A stretch of 64,000 nt of DNA, taken from NCBI GenBank assembly GCA_013400155.1, contig VXBM01001898.1, positions 40,606-104,605 on the forward strand, in the 5' to 3' direction. Under the pieces are notes generated by a model. That model was given only the letters and a program-made list of their open reading frames with translations. It was not told the DNA's origin and made no database searches. Of this stretch, positions 1-13,628 are shown one piece after another; the first letter of the stretch is position 1; every line of letters starts with the position of its first letter. The position numbers were made by a program, and so were the translations under genes. This stretch comes from Helopsaltes ochotensis. Its lineage: Eukaryota > Chordata > Aves > Passeriformes > Locustellidae.

Positions 1-280
1 TGTTGCTGCACAGGGTGGATGCATCTTCCTAAGATCTCCTTTTAGAATCATTTAGCTGTGAATCAGAACACATTAAAAGAGGTAACTAAAGTCACTGTTG
101 TTGAGCTGTGAGTGACAAATCTTTTAGAGCAAAATTTCTGAGCTGAAGTTTCAGCGAGTCATACTGGGGCCCTTAATGGATGCAATAACCAAACATAAAA
201 TGTCACTCTAAAATAAAAAGTAAATAATGAAATTATTGATTCAAAAAAACTCAGAAAAAGAAAGTATTTAAGCAGTCGTG
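1..280. other. Unique AT-rich flank of solo LTR
   Basis: No gene, RNA or repeat recognised. An open frame crossing this stretch continues into the LTR and has no recognisable protein family. The bases just left of the LTR (tcgtg) do not match those just right of it (ttatg), so no target-site duplication is visible. Confidence 0.5.
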
Positions 281-895
281 TGTCATAGTGTAACCCCAGC
301 CAGCAACCAAGTACCATCCATCCACCCACACAGTCCCCCATCAGTAAGACTGGGGAAAGAATCAGAAAGGCAAAAGCTGGAGTACTTGTGGGTTGAGAGA
401 AAGAGACACTTTCACAGGAAAAGCAAGTCATGAACACAGGCAAAGCAAAGCAAGGAATTAATTCACTGCTTCCCATGGGCAGGCAGGTGTTTAGCCACCT
501 CCAGGAGAGCAGGGCCCTGTCACATGTCACAGCTACTTGGAAATACAAACGCCATCTCTCCAAATGTCCCATTTCCTTCTTCTTCTCCCCACTTTATATA
601 CTGAACATGATGTCATATGGTCTGGAATATCCCTTTGGGTCACCTGTCCTGGTTGTGTCTCCTCCCAGCCTCTCATGCACTTCTTCACCAGCAAGACAGT
701 GCCTGGGAGCAAAAAGGCCTTGTCTCTGTGTCAACCCTGCTCTCAACAGTAACTCAAACACCACTATGTTATAAACCCTGTGTTCAGCACTAATCAAAAA
801 AAAAACAAAAACAAAAAACAAAACAAACAAAAAAACCAAGCCAAATTCCAGCCTCTGTGCAGAAAATTAACTCTACCCCAGACAAAACCAGCACA
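281..895 (-). mobile_element. Solo LTR, avian endogenous retrovirus family (copy 1)
   Basis: This is a long terminal repeat left by an old endogenous retrovirus, with no internal viral sequence beside it. As printed it starts tgtcatagtgtaacccc and ends aaaaccagcaca, giving the TG...CA ends expected of an LTR. The interior matches a family I recall from neoavian bird genomes. I place the sense strand on minus because a TATATAAAG box (592-600) with a TGACATCA CRE-like site upstream of it reads leftward. A downstream polyadenylation signal is not preserved. An A-rich tract (796-835) has expanded inside it. No primer-binding site follows the 3' end, so it is a solo LTR. About 615 bp. The second copy at 45.5-46.1 kb has the same internal blocks in the opposite orientation. 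The family name needs a repeat-library search. Confidence 0.85.
592..615 (-). promoter_or_regulatory. LTR core promoter: TATA box plus CRE-like site
   Basis: Read on the minus strand, TGACATCA (608-615) lies upstream of TATATAAAG (592-600). This is a normal retroviral U3 layout: an ATF/CREB-type site, then the TATA box. The TATA sequence is intact and the CRE differs from TGACGTCA at one base. The equivalent TATA in the copy at 45.5-46.1 kb is mutated. Whether this promoter is active cannot be told from sequence. Confidence 0.55.
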
Positions 896-3800
896 TTATG
901 TTATTCTCTGAAGTTGTTTCCTCCTTATGCTGCTTCTATTCACGTTACTCTCATGTACTCCTAAATGTATTTTACTTGGTGTTGTGAGTCTAGAATTTCA
1001 GTATGAAGAAACAAACTAAAAAAACCTACATCCCATGGTAGCTTGACATACAAAAATGGATAAAAATCTGCTCTGGAGATTTGTTTCAGTGCAGGGCTGT
1101 TAATTCAAAGCCAGTCTAACCTGTAATCCCTCTGCTTGGTCCAGTTCCAAACCCCACTGAAATCCATGGCAAGGCAGGGAGTGAGTTCTGACAAGGTTGA
1201 AGAGCACTTGGATAACTCATCTGGAATTAATTTGGTGGTTTTATGCAAGGTTTTGGGTGACAAGCATTCAGACTGCAGTGTGGGTTCCTATCCTGTGTTG
1301 CTTGACCAGGACCCACTGACTCATGACGTGAACAGTGAAGATACTCAGCGAGGGAGCTTTGTTGGGGGGAAGCACATGCTCTCCAATCTCCGTGGGATTT
1401 CCTGATGACATCTAGTCTGGCATTGTCACCTCTTCATGGAACACTGTAGAAACCATGGAATTGCACACATACATCTTGTTCTATGCCATGCCTGATCTCC
1501 CATATCTGGCAAGCATTAGCTCCAGTTCCTTGATATGTATCAGCGCTCTTCCATGATATGTTGTCTGCTTGCAGTGGCAGAGAGCTATCAGGACCATAGG
1601 AGCTGCCTGAAAGCAGTTCCTATCTAGGAGTCACTCTGGGGGGTGACTAAGGCACAGGACACTTTTTATGCCATTCAGGCCTTTTGTCATGCTTGGAAAC
1701 ATCCCTGTGTTTTGATGCTGTTTCAGTGGGGTCAGCAATCCCCATGATTTCTTTGGTTTATATTTTGGACAGTGCGATCTTGCTTCCTGCCCATGCTTTT
1801 TCTCTGTTAGTTTAGCTCTGGGTTCAATCATGCTATTTGGTTGCAGTGAATTTTTATAATTGCTTTGTGAAGATGAGGGTCATCCTTTTTTGTTGAAAGG
1901 AGTGATGTGATGGCAAATCTGAATTTAACTCACAAGGCATGAGAGCCGCTGCCTCAGCACTGTAGATGTCAAAGTGATGCCGAGGTCAGGTAAGGAATTG
2001 ATGGCTGGCCCAGCCTTGTCTCCACAGTGTCCAGGAGGAAACATTGCTAAATGGCCTCTAGACAGGATGGAGTAACAACAGTTACCATAAAATATTATTG
2101 CACAAGCTGATAAAAATCCTCTGATCTAGGCTGAACCTGAAACGCATGTCCTTGCTGCAGCTGAGCCTTTGCTTGGTGGCAGATGCTTCTGCATTCTGAG
2201 CTGATAAAGCAGCTGAGCTGAGAGGGCAAGGAAAATACCCATCTGATCATACTCACCTTTTTTGATACAGCAATTGGGAAAAAACCCCACCTCTCTGCAG
2301 GTTATGTCCTGATCAACTTCTTGCTATGGGGAGACTTGAGCTATTCAAGACTGAGAGTAAAAGTAGCTAATAAAGGACAAGAACCCTTACATGGTTCTGT
2401 TATCCTTTCCATAAAAGTGCATCTCACAGGCATTAATGAATCAGCCTATAACATTTTACAGTCAGGCAAAGACTTCAGCAAGGCTAAATAAAGAATATTT
2501 GAAGGGTCAGTTTTGGGTCATTTGGAGAGGCCAGTCTGGGCACTTACGTAAGACAAGAAGATGATGAATAAGTGAGCACAGAGAGCTTGCACAGAGTCCT
2601 TAGGATTGCTCCAGGCTGTGACTTCAGTGATCACTGCCCAAGGGGCATTTCTGAATATTACCTAAACATCGGCCCTGCTTGTAAGTGTTGGAGCTCAATG
2701 GCTTTTCTCTTGTTTGAAGAAAGGAACAAGATATTACTGCTGATATTACTCAAAATATCTATTTTACTCTGCTTTTGTAAATTTGGCACAGTCCCGTGTC
2801 AGCTGATTCTTCCTTGAGGTTTAAAGCACACAAGTTTGTAAACTGGAGTGGACTGGAGAAACTGTGTAGCTGCACAGGGGGCAAGAGCAGATGTTTATGT
2901 GACCAAGGTTTCTGATGAATTTGGTTGCCAGTAGGGAAAGCATAACAAACAACATTCCAGTGTGTCTCTGGAAGGCTTGCCACTATTATTTCTCCCCATT
3001 GGGTCAGGTGTCACAGGCAGTCATGCCACCAGACCCCTGTGCTGGGTGTTGGGAAAGAGGATCCTTTATGGGGACTGTGAGGGCGAGCACACTATCCAGC
3101 CCTTGCTTCCACATCAGGAGTGTCATGGCTCTTCCCTGCCTTTTAGAGGTCTCATTGGACTCAGAGTCTGAACATCATGAGAAAATTTACTTCTTCTATG
3201 GGGTAGGAAGGGAGACACTTGTGCAGGCACAAGCATGGCATGGTCTCTGTCACTGCCTGAGATGCTGGTGCTGCAACACAGTACATGGAAGAGGTGTCTG
3301 ATCAGCAGCTGGTTGGGTTCAGATCTATTCAGCACATGCTTGCCCAGATGCCACTGTTCCTCAGGGTGTCATATGGAGACATAGTAACTTCAGAAACCCT
3401 CCTCTCAAGCAGCTTAGGAACAAAACCTCAGGGGCATTTCTTTCACAGATGGTCTCTGAGTTTCTAGGGGACGCTGTCTGGAAAGCAAGTTAAAGATCCA
3501 TTCCAGGAAAACAGTGTAGGCACAGCTATTTTATGTTTTGGGTACAATAGCACACAGCACATGACGTGAATCCTGCAAATCTCTCCTGAAGATCCGGATA
3601 TAATGTTCCCAGCACCCTGTCCAAACTCCTTTATAAATCCTGTGACACTTGGCAGGCTGGGAAAATCTCATCAATAGTGAGTAGAAGTCCACTGACACCC
3701 TGCGATGTAAAGCTCAGAAGATCATTGTGAAAAAATATACTTCTTTTGGGAAAAAAAACTCTCTCTGGTGGAGTAGCTAGTTCATCACTAGATGGATCTG

Positions 3801-4096
3801 ATTCAGACCAGCCACTTGAGCCTGAGGCTCTCATGACTAACTTCATGTGAGAAGTTAATGAGTGAGATCCCAAAGTTAACAAGCTTATTTGCTTATATTT
3901 TTTTATTTCTTTTCCCTAAAATCATTGTTTTTTTTGTTTAGAGCCTTCTGAGTTTCTTTTATTTAGAACTTCTGAGTTCATGATCCTTTGCATTTGAAGT
4001 CACAGCTTTGAAGGAAAGTATCTCATTTTCTTAACAAACCAACTTCTTCTTTTTTAGTGTAACAAATCGAATATCTTCATGAAAAAATGCCTACAT
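896..4096. other. Unique sequence, no gene recognised
   Basis: About 3.2 kb without a recognisable repeat or gene. The longest frame is 128 codons at 2915-3301 (+). It overlaps frames on the same and opposite strands, and its translation shows no signal peptide, domain or family I know. The interval 3000-3470 is somewhat richer in G+C than its surroundings. I see no convincing splice-bounded exon. Confidence 0.45.
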
Positions 4097-4120
4097 CAAC
4101 AACAACAACAACAACAAAAA
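4097..4120. repeat. (CAA)n microsatellite
   Basis: Seven CAA units followed by a short A run. A simple repeat that is likely length-variable. Confidence 0.85.
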
Positions 4121-4383
4121 GCCCAAATAAAAAGCTTTCCCCAAATCCCATATCATGTTTTCATAATGATGGTGACATAAAGGACACATTAGTGCTCTGT
4201 GTTTTATTTTAATTGCAGTTGCACTGGAAGAATAAAATATTTATACTTGTGTGCACTTCTTTCCCTTCTGGCAGCATAGAGAACATGTTGAACTTTTCTG
4301 AGACTTTGATAAGATAAAAATTGTTCAACCTGTGCTATGATACATGCTACATATGATATGTATTCAACAACACCTTCTTATTA

Positions 4384-4488
4384 CAGCCGTGGGAGATCTG
4401 TCAAAGGATGACCCAGCTTGAGCAGGAAGGTTGGACCAGACGACCCACAGTGGTCTGTTCCAGCTTTACCCATTCTGTGACTCTGTGA
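4384..4488 (+). mobile_element. CR1 LINE, 3'-end fragment
   Basis: About 105 bp of the CR1 3' untranslated end. It includes the ggttggaccagacgaccc block, the gtggtctgttccagc block and the terminal cattctgtgactctgtga. CR1 copies usually keep only the 3' end because reverse transcription starts there and stops early, and this copy fits that pattern. There is no poly(A), as expected for CR1. No coding part remains. Confidence 0.9.
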
Positions 4489-7400
4489 AGAAAGTAGAAA
4501 CAAATATAGGTCTCAAGCACTTCTCAGGTTAATGGACATGTCCGCAAAGGGCACACAGACACTCATGGCCTAGCAAAAAATGGTACACCAGGAAACTAAA
4601 ATTTCTCCATCTTTTTCATTAAATCTAGTTATCTTGGGCAACACTGCCATATAGTTTCTCTTCTAAATAGAAAACATTTTATTCTTAACATTCTGTCTGA
4701 AGCCTCATCTTCCCATTCCTAACATCCTCAGTGTGCTTGGAGACACAGATATGTTTAATTGCCACTCATATTGAGTGCAATGTCTCGCTGCTGGTAAAGA
4801 AGAAAGCTCCTTGATTTTGGGAGTGTCACCACATCATCTCCTTCGTTGTAGAGGAACTGGCTCTGCAGCTGGGGTAATACTAAGAATTATTGAAGAGAGA
4901 CAGCAATGCAGTGCACATTTATAATTTGATTGGTGTACAATTTCCTTATTCACTTTAGAATTAAGATAAAATTAGAGAAAAAGCCGTAAAAACTTTGTAC
5001 TAGCACATCAGAACTATAAGCTTGCACTAAATCCCCTAGACTAAGTAGAGCTCATATTCTTACAATGGTTATTGTTTTTCATAAGACCCTCAGATGCACT
5101 GAAATAACTTAGAACCATAAGGGCCTGACTGTGCTTTCACAGATATTGTTGCAAATGCAAAATATCCATCAGTTATAACGGGAATAATGGTGAAAGGAGG
5201 TGAAAATCAGTTTTGTGTGCTTACTGACAACCCTGCACATTTTCAGCAAAAAGCAAAAAGATTTTCAATGTCTGATTATTTTCAGACTGATGACCTTTTT
5301 TTTTTCCATAGGGAAATCAAAGGGAGACTATATGAAAGGAAAGAAACCTAATTCTGTACCCTGAAGAAAGGCAAAGGTGTAGTGTTTGAATCCTTCAGCA
5401 GGTCAGCTGAATTCCAACCTGATTGTCTGTTTCCTTTCTCTTCTGGCTGTGTGGCTTTTTCCGAGTCTTGAACTGCCACTGACACCTAAATGAAAATTCT
5501 CACATTGAAGGGAGTGCAGGTTCTGTATCTCAGGTAAAGCTGTTACCAGTCTGTCCAAGGCTGTCTCCTGCATACCCATGATGCATACAGTGATTCACTG
5601 TGCCTTTGATGTGACCAGGTTAAAACTCTCTCAGTGTTCAGGCAAAGTGTCTTTCTAGTTCACTTGTGCCCATTCTTCATTGAAAAGTGTTATTTATTTT
5701 CCTCACATGAATTATATTCTTGCACCCAAAGACTGTCAAGTCTAGCAGTTTTTTTAAGGACAGAGCAAGTGGCAAGAGCCAAATGCACAAGGATCCACCT
5801 CAGACTCCCTCTCTATAGCTAAATATACTTACTAAGGCTAATTTTATCTGTCCAGGTCTTCCCTCTCAAAGTTATGTTATTCCAAGAGTGCCAGACTGCC
5901 AGACATCTTGTTGTTCGCTTGTTTCCTGAAACACAGAATACATTCAGTTTCCTGGCTTCCTCAGCTCTGGAATTGGTTGCCATCTATCAGGTACTCAAAT
6001 GTGTGTATTTTCTATTTGCAGTTATATAAATAAATCAAAAAACAGTAAGGAAAAAAAAAATCAATCCCATTGTGGTGGGTTACTTCTGAGATGCCCACAG
6101 AAAGCAGCATGTGGACCCCAGGAGTCCACCTACCACAAGCTGAAAACCACAAAGTAAGATAGAAATACCACTAACAATGATGAATGAATTGACATGAAAG
6201 ACATAAAAAGGCAATATGGGAAACACCAGACTGATTCGAGTGAGTGGTCTTTAATTCAGTGGCTTCTTCCTACCTCTGCTGAGTGCTAAGGTTTTCCAGA
6301 AGATAAAACAAATCATAAGGGAATGTTTTTCAGGGGAGCTTTCCAGGAGAGCCTTATTTTATGCACTGAAAATAAAAATTTTGCTCTCTGTTATATTATT
6401 TGTTATTCTTCCACTGAAGCAATGTGGCCTGAGCCCTCTAAATCTTTTAAGGCTGCTGTGCCTAAGTAAATTCTTATGTTAAATGAGTTTGATAGTCCAG
6501 TCACGCATTTTAATGGGAATGTTTCTTGGTGATATATGTATGTTTATTATCTTTCACTTTAGGCAATGGTTTCATGGTGTTTTGTTGTGGGAAAAGAAAA
6601 AAATCTCAGTGGATGCCCAGTTTCAGTTAGCACTGGATGCCTGGTTGTATATAAGGCATATTTTGAAATGCTATGTTAAAATACTTTCCATCTTTCACCT
6701 GCAGCTTGGGGATAGAAAAAGACTGACTGAGAAGAGGTTTAGCCAGGATTCTGTTCTTCTGATTTAATTCAAATTTTCCATTCAGAGCCGAATTAATATT
6801 TCCCATTATTTCCATGTTTTTTGAAATACTCCAGGAAAAACATGACAGGCATGGCAATATAAGCACCTCCTGAATTCACCTTTGCATGACAATACTGAGA
6901 TTGTAATGTTTACGACTTCATCATCCTGAGCACAAACTCTTGACAGTTACCAATGCACCAAATGCCCTTGATTTGCTGAACAGCATAATAATTCATCCTT
7001 CACTTGCAGTGTGGAAATTCAAGAGCCTATTGAACAACTTTGAGGTTAAGGTTTAACAAAAAAATTTTCAGAAAGAGGAAATTCATTAATCTTCAACTTA
7101 ATCGGTTTTTCTCCATTGCTGGAACTCAGCATGTCATCAAGAGTTAAAAAAGAGAGCTAAAAACATGAATTAAAATATACTGCCGTATTTTGGCATAATG
7201 AGTATTATATAAAAAATGTGCTTCTGTGCATTGTGTGTGCCTCAAATCAGAACATGTTTGGAAATAGCCAAATATGATTTACAGCTAGACTAAAGTTAGA
7301 GTACAGTTAATTTCCTTAACAGATCAAATTCTGGGGAAGAAGAATGGATGATAATTCTTATATTTCACCCACTCAAGTTCTATATACATATACACATAAT

Positions 7401-10400
7401 CACACAGTGTTACCTAGTACAGTTTTAAATCAGAAAAGGGTCTGCTGGCTTGGGTTCATGCAAGAATGAAGTGTATTTTGTTTGTTATATGATAATTTCC
7501 ATGGGAGTAGATAATCTGATGGAACAGGAATGAGAAACTCCTTTTCTAGTGGTATTATTTGGTATTAAAACTGATCTTGGAAGCACTAAAAAAAGCTGAT
7601 GTTAGAGCTTGTCAGAAATTTTCCCTAGAAAGCGCTGATTCATTAAAAGACAAGTGTTTCAAGGAAATCCACAGGTTTTCATAAGACTACAGAGAATTGC
7701 CAATGGTTTTGCCCCAGGCCTGTAGAGGCATCTCATTTCTGTTGCTTGGAGGTTACATTCTCAGCATGATGGTCTCAGGTCTGACAGCTCTGGAGTTTGT
7801 TGGAGGGGTTTAGAGTGTCTCTGAAATCCAGTCTCAGCGGCTCTTGAATGCTTGGCCCTGTAATAGGGAACCTGGAGAGTACTTAGGTATCTAATTCTGC
7901 CACATCTTAAAAGTAAGAGTTATGAATACATCTGCATCTGCTCTGACACATTGCTAGAAAAAAAATTGTGAAGAGGTCACAGAGAAAAGAAATCAGTAAC
8001 CACCAGACTGCAAGAGATTTATCCTGTCTCCAGATAATAAGCCCTCAGCTCAGTAGTGAACAGAATTTTGTCTTTGGATTCAATTGGTTTAAAATGATCC
8101 ACAGTGAACCAGAAGTCAAGTCAAGGAAGAGTAAACAGAGGAATGGTCTCAACCTTAATCAGAATACACTTTGGTTTTTCTTGTCCCAGTAAGGCATCCT
8201 TCAAGACAGATGGTACTAACTGCGAGGAAATGGTGGTATGGGCTCTTCTGGTTTCTCTGGGTTCTTCAAGCTTTGCTTGCCACTGTTCTTCTGAGATACC
8301 TAAAAACTCACATGCAAAATTTGCATTGGCAAAAATTTGAACATTTTCTTTGACAACCATAACTATTAGGGCTATGAGTTGAAAAAAAAGGGAAAAAAAG
8401 GAAAAAATGCCCAGAAAGAAATAAAAAATATCAAAAGTTGAGAAATCAGAACAAAATAACAGCTTGAGAGAGGCGCTGGTTTGTTATGCTGCCGCAAAAC
8501 AGACCAATTCGTGCCTTGAAGTGAGCACCCATGCGTATATTCTTTTCAGCTAAGGTGTCTGCAAAACTTAAATAGATATTCTGCCACATTCTGTTATAAA
8601 TCTCTAGCCTCCCTCTAGCAGCTTGAATCAGAAATACTTTTCAGGTCCTAGTTTTAATTGCCTGCAGGGCTAGCAGTCATTTGACAAACACAAGTTGTTC
8701 AACAGTTATGGAAGCCAGGCTGCACTTCTAACTAGTAAAAATAGGTGCCCGGACTTTTAGAAGATGAAATACATTTGTCAAAAACAGATACAAACTGCTG
8801 AAAACACTTCAAAAATATGCTTTGACAACAGAAATCGTGCGACTTATAACCTCCCAGTGTGTTTGTGGTCCTGCAATTTTCATGTCATATGCCCGGTTAG
8901 CAGGCAAGGGAAGAGAACCCAGTGGTCACCACCTCTTCTTGAACTGACAGGTGAAACACACATCGTAGATTTGAGGAATATGATATCCCCTATAGTACTA
9001 TCCTGAAAACTAGAGTGAAAGGAAAGGCTTCATCTTAACACTACAATTAATATTGCCATTTGATTTATCTGGAGAAGTGTGTCTCCTGCTCCTTTGAGCA
9101 GTAGAATTCTGTCAGATTTCCGGATACCCAGCAGCTGGACCTCTGGTAACAGCACGACACATCTTGCCTTGGACTTCTTACCTTGAAACTTCTGCTGCTG
9201 AACACATCACTTTTGGTGAGTCTGCGGTATAACCTAATCACTTTCTTCCAGCAGTAAATAGAGCAGTGTTTCGGACTTTTGTGTTACAGAGTGACATAGC
9301 TTTTCTCTGAATGCTCTGGGTTTTTTTAGCATGGTTCCTAAAAGTGTGGAAACAACACAGTTTTTCAGTAAGAGCTGCAGAAATATTGTATGTGTGAGTT
9401 TGAATTTATATAACTCCCAACTATGTTTTATATTTCAATGTTTATTGAATTCTCTTTTTCACCAAAGAGTCTTTCTGGGAGTTTCTTGGACCTGAGTATC
9501 TGCTATATAATCCACAAGAATTCCCCAGAGGATCAGGTCTCCCAGCCTGCTCTACTTTGCAGTAAAAGCTAAAGCAGGGCATCCTGATGTGACAGCATCT
9601 TGATATGTGTATAGCCCTGAGCCTTTCTGAGATTATTTGGTATGTAAGGCAGAATTGTACTTTCCTTGGTTTTTATACTCTTTCAAGTACGTAATAATAA
9701 CCATTATAATTCTACTGGTGTCTAAGAGATAATCTTCCTAGGCAGGTATTTTTGAGACACATCCCCTGAGTTTACTTTCTGCATCTCAGCGTTGTACTTC
9801 TGCAACAGCAAAAGCGAAGTTTTGTTTTGTCTTGAAGACAAAAGAAAGACATATTTCATATACATTATGATACTCATGCTACGACAAAATACCAGAAAGT
9901 ACTTCAAAGAGCTCTGCTAGATATGACTGAAGTCCCACTGATAAAACCTTACTGTATAAAACAGCCCAGGTAACCAAATTCATTGTCATGGTTGGTCAAT
10001 ATTGCTGAATATTTAATGTATTTCTTCTTGTTCTTAACAAGATTTTGGCATTATAAATGTTAATTTCTAAAGGGGTACGTACCATTACCTTTTTGATATC
10101 AGTACAAAGTTTTTGGAGGGCTGCTGCCAATGTTATATTGGGATTAGTGAAAGATGATTTTAGGGGAATTTCCTAGTTTTCTTCTATTCAAAAGGGGAGA
10201 AAGTGCTTGCCCTACAAGGCTGTCCATGTTATCTCCTAATCTTCTTTGATCTCTTTCATATCTTTAAACTGTACGTAGTTTCTCTGAGTCAATGCTGCTG
10301 TCGAGAGCACTCTGTACATTTTATGTAAAGCATGATCTTCTGCTTAAGATAATATTCTGCTCCTCTGTAAATCCACAAAGGTTTTGACTTCTGTTAAGAT

Positions 10401-12379
10401 TTTCCCTAGAGTGTTTTCTTACAATTTTTGAAATAGTGCAATACTTTCAGTGATGACACAAATGCTTACATCATAAGAAGGGTAAGTTATGGCTTAAAAT
10501 CTCACTGTCTTTCTCTGTGTTTCTCTGCATGCACACAGACACACACATGACTTAGACACTTCACATACAAAAAAGAAATGCTAGTCTCTCAGCTGGAATA
10601 AAGAATGGAATACAGAATGCCATTACAGAAGCACGATGACATTCTTTTTTCCTTATATGAGTTTGCTTCATGATCTGATGAATTCCTCTTTACTGAAAGT
10701 GAGGTCCTCTGAGCAACAATATTTGAACCACCACCTCGAGGAAGTAGTAATGGCATTTATAACAAAAAATATAAGAGGAAACTCTTTCAGAGTGCAAACA
10801 AAGCTCTGAGGAATAATGACTGCTCCTCCCAGAAGTGTATAAATGTCATGAGTTACAGCTGTTGCAAATTGAGGTACAGGTGAGGTAGGTTTGATCCTGT
10901 AACAAAGGTGAAAAGGAATTAATTGAAACTGGCATGAAAGAAATCCCTTAACAGTTTGATTTGGATTAATGTTATCCAAGAAAATTGTGATAATATCATT
11001 TGAGAAAACATTTAATTTGTTGTTATAACTTTCAACAGAAAAACAAGAAAGAAAATTGAGAGATCAAATTAGAGGATAACAGTGATGACAAAACACTTTG
11101 AGTAACATCCTATGATTGATGTTGACACTGAAACTAATGCTTCAGACAAGGTATGCTTCTCAAAGTAAAAATTTCTATCTTCTTAGATGCAGATGTGTTG
11201 AAAGAAAATCAGGTAGCTCTGTCCACAAGCAATAACAAAACATTAAAAATTCTGTACAGTGTTTGATAATAAGTTTGATATTTTTTTTGTCTCCCATATA
11301 TTTGTTTACATTTAATTCAGAACACACTTAAACGCATAAAGATAAAATGTATAAGAATGTGATTATAGCTCTTACTGAATGAGTCTTCTTATACGTTTAA
11401 ATTTATATTCATGCTTAAATGCTTTGCTGGCTTCAAGAAACAAAGCAAGTTAATGTGGTCAGGAAACCAATCCATTCAAACTATTGAACTTGTTGATTTT
11501 TCTTTTATGCAGAAAAACGTTAGCAACTGATACAAGATTCAGTCCACTCTCTCAAGGCTGTAGAAAATGCTAAAGGAAACACACATTTTAAAAAATTAGC
11601 TTGACATTGTAAAAGTTCACCTGGACATACTGGGAGCCAATTAGACATGTGGCAATAGACAGCTACATGAAGAAATGGACCAAACTGGGTGTTTCTGAAA
11701 AGAGCAAGCTTGATGTGTAGAATCTAAAAATGAATCTAAGATTTCATTATAGTACTTCAAGCGTGAAAAAAAATACAAAGCACTTTTTGATACAAACCCA
11801 AATACATGAAAACTCAACTGCCCAATTTTGGTGAAAAAATGGTTAAAAAGTTACATTTTTAAAGTAAGTCATATCTAAACTGAAAAAAACCCAATAAATG
11901 AAATGATCACTTATATTAAAGCTGGTAATGTATTCCAGCAGAATTCAAATAATAACAGCCGGTTCATAACATTACAAAAATCAATATATGGGTCTAATCA
12001 CAAAATGTCAACATAGCTTTGTGAGGTTCTGTGTCCTTGCAAGCTTCCTCCAGACTGAAGCTCTGGGCTGTGGGCTGTCAGCCACTCCTTCTCATTAAGA
12101 ATGCCACTTTCTGGGACCTACACCCTGTATCATTGTATACAACAAATCAACAAATGAAATTAACAACACTGGCCCCATTTTTGATATCTGAAGTATATTT
12201 CTAGTCACCAGTCACAAAATGGATGCTTTCCTCTTTGTACTTAATGATCTGGCCAAATTTTCAGCGCATCTAACATTTTGTGCAGCCCAAGATTACTGCT
12301 TCCTGCTTAGGAGGCTCTTGTTGATGTCAAAAATGTTACAGTATTTGAGCTGTATGGCATGCATAGCTCTCGCCCAGCT
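4489..12379. other. Long unique AT-rich interval, no gene recognised
   Basis: About 7.9 kb with only short scattered open frames. The largest is 103 codons at 10668-10979 (-), which has no family resemblance. No RNA gene, LTR or CR1 block was recognised. There are short T and A runs, for example around 5297 and 6050. Nothing distinguishes it from intergenic or intronic DNA. Confidence 0.45.
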
Positions 12380-13350
12380 CACAGAGACACCCATTTCACT
12401 GTAGAAGGTAACAGGGCTGGGCTGAACAACCATAACTTATCTTTGGTAAACCCATACTGACCATTTCTGATAGCCTTTTTGTCCTCTGTGTGTTTGTGGG
12501 GCTGCAGGTAAGGCCGATGTGTCTGTAGCTTCTGGGATTCTCATTTTTCTTGAAGATGGGTGTATTGTTACGTTTTTCCACTCATTAGAGACTTCCTCTG
12601 GTAGCCATGTTTTTCAGAGGTGGTAGGCAGTGTACCAGTCATCTCTTTTAACACCCTTGGTTAAATTCTTCTTGACCTCATGGATCTGAATGCATCCAAC
12701 TTCCTTACAAGTTTGCTAAAGATGTTGCCCTACACTACTGGTTGCCCCTCTGTTTCCCTGACTAGGCTGGTATATGAGATGGCAAAAATACTTCTGCAAC
12801 CTTTTGTTCTGAGCAATCCTGTGAAAACTTTTCCTATTACCCTATTTTTAGCTTAATGTGAGCACAGTCATTTCTGATGTTGTCCACAAGTGCTGAAACT
12901 GTGCTTTTACAACCTCCTTTTTGCTCATCCTCATTTCCACTTCTTGTATGACTCCTTTTCGTATATGATTTCATGGAGGTACTCTGTATTTAGACGTGTG
13001 GATTTTCACTGAGATTCCCAGTATTTCTGTCCAGCAGAATAGATTTTTCCTGAGCTCTCAGTAGGTTTCTTTATGAAATCATCCCAAATGACCAAGGCAT
13101 CTATCTCCTTCATGGCTTCTTTCCAGGGAATTCCACTTAGAAATTATCTAAAAAATTCAGTTTGCAAGGTCAAACTCCTAACTCTGCAGTTCTTATTCCC
13201 AGACATCCTCTGGATCCCGAAGTTAATAATTTCATGGTCACTGCAACCCAAACTGTTATCTATAGCCACATTTGCTAGCACTTCTACCTTGTGTGTGAAT
13301 AACAGGTCAAATACAGTCTTAATCCTGTTGGGTCCAATGGCATTTGTGCA
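12380..13350 (-). mobile_element. CR1 LINE, antisense ORF2 fragment (upstream region into RT)
   Basis: A degraded CR1 copy of nearly 1 kb in antisense. At its low-coordinate end, blocks such as ctttggtaaacccatactgacc (within 12439-12462) correspond to the start of the RT core. At 12480-12600 comes the stretch encoding the residues before it. From 12900 to 13340 are blocks from ORF2 upstream of RT, including ttcatggtcactgcaaccc (13229-13247). Many frameshifts and stops are present, so it cannot make protein. A strongly diverged old copy, recognised from block order rather than exact identity. Confidence 0.75.
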
Positions 13351-13357
13351 AGGATAT

Positions 13358-13450
13358 TCATAGACCAATAGAACCAGCTGGCTTGGAAAAGACCTTTAGG
13401 CTCATTGAGTCCAACTGTAGATGCCCCTGACCTTGGACTGGACCTTTTGG
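13358..13450 (-). mobile_element. CR1 LINE, antisense 3'-end fragment
   Basis: It begins tcatagaccaatagaacc, a worn form of the CR1 3' terminal octamer repeat seen in antisense. It continues with ttggaaaagacctttagg and cattgagtccaactgtag, the typical antisense CR1 3' UTR. It abuts the ORF2 fragment ending near 13350. The element 3' end therefore lies next to sequence from the element middle, so these are two separate insertions. Confidence 0.8.
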
Positions 13451-13554
13451 AATCCAATAACAGGTTTAGGTGAGAACAAGTCAAGCCATTTGCAGAAAGA
13501 CTCAACTTTCACTGTGCTCTGACTCAGCACACCTGGCAAGACTATCTATGCAGG

Positions 13555-13628
13555 TATCTATGCTCAGCAATCACGTGAGAGATCTATGAGAGAGCAATCT
13601 ATGCTCTTGTGTCAGCAATCAAGTGAAG
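13555..13628. repeat. Imperfect tandem duplication, about 40-bp period
   Basis: The unit atctatgctcagcaatcacg recurs as atctatgctcttgtgtcagc followed by aatcaagtgaag, with a 6-base insertion. Two copies. Probably a local replication-slippage product. Confidence 0.6.

Noticed and set aside
430..774. 114-codon open frame
   Set aside because: It lies wholly inside LTR copy 1 and runs opposite to the LTR sense strand. No protein similarity.
13555..13628. Start of a satellite array
   Set aside because: Only two imperfect units are present.
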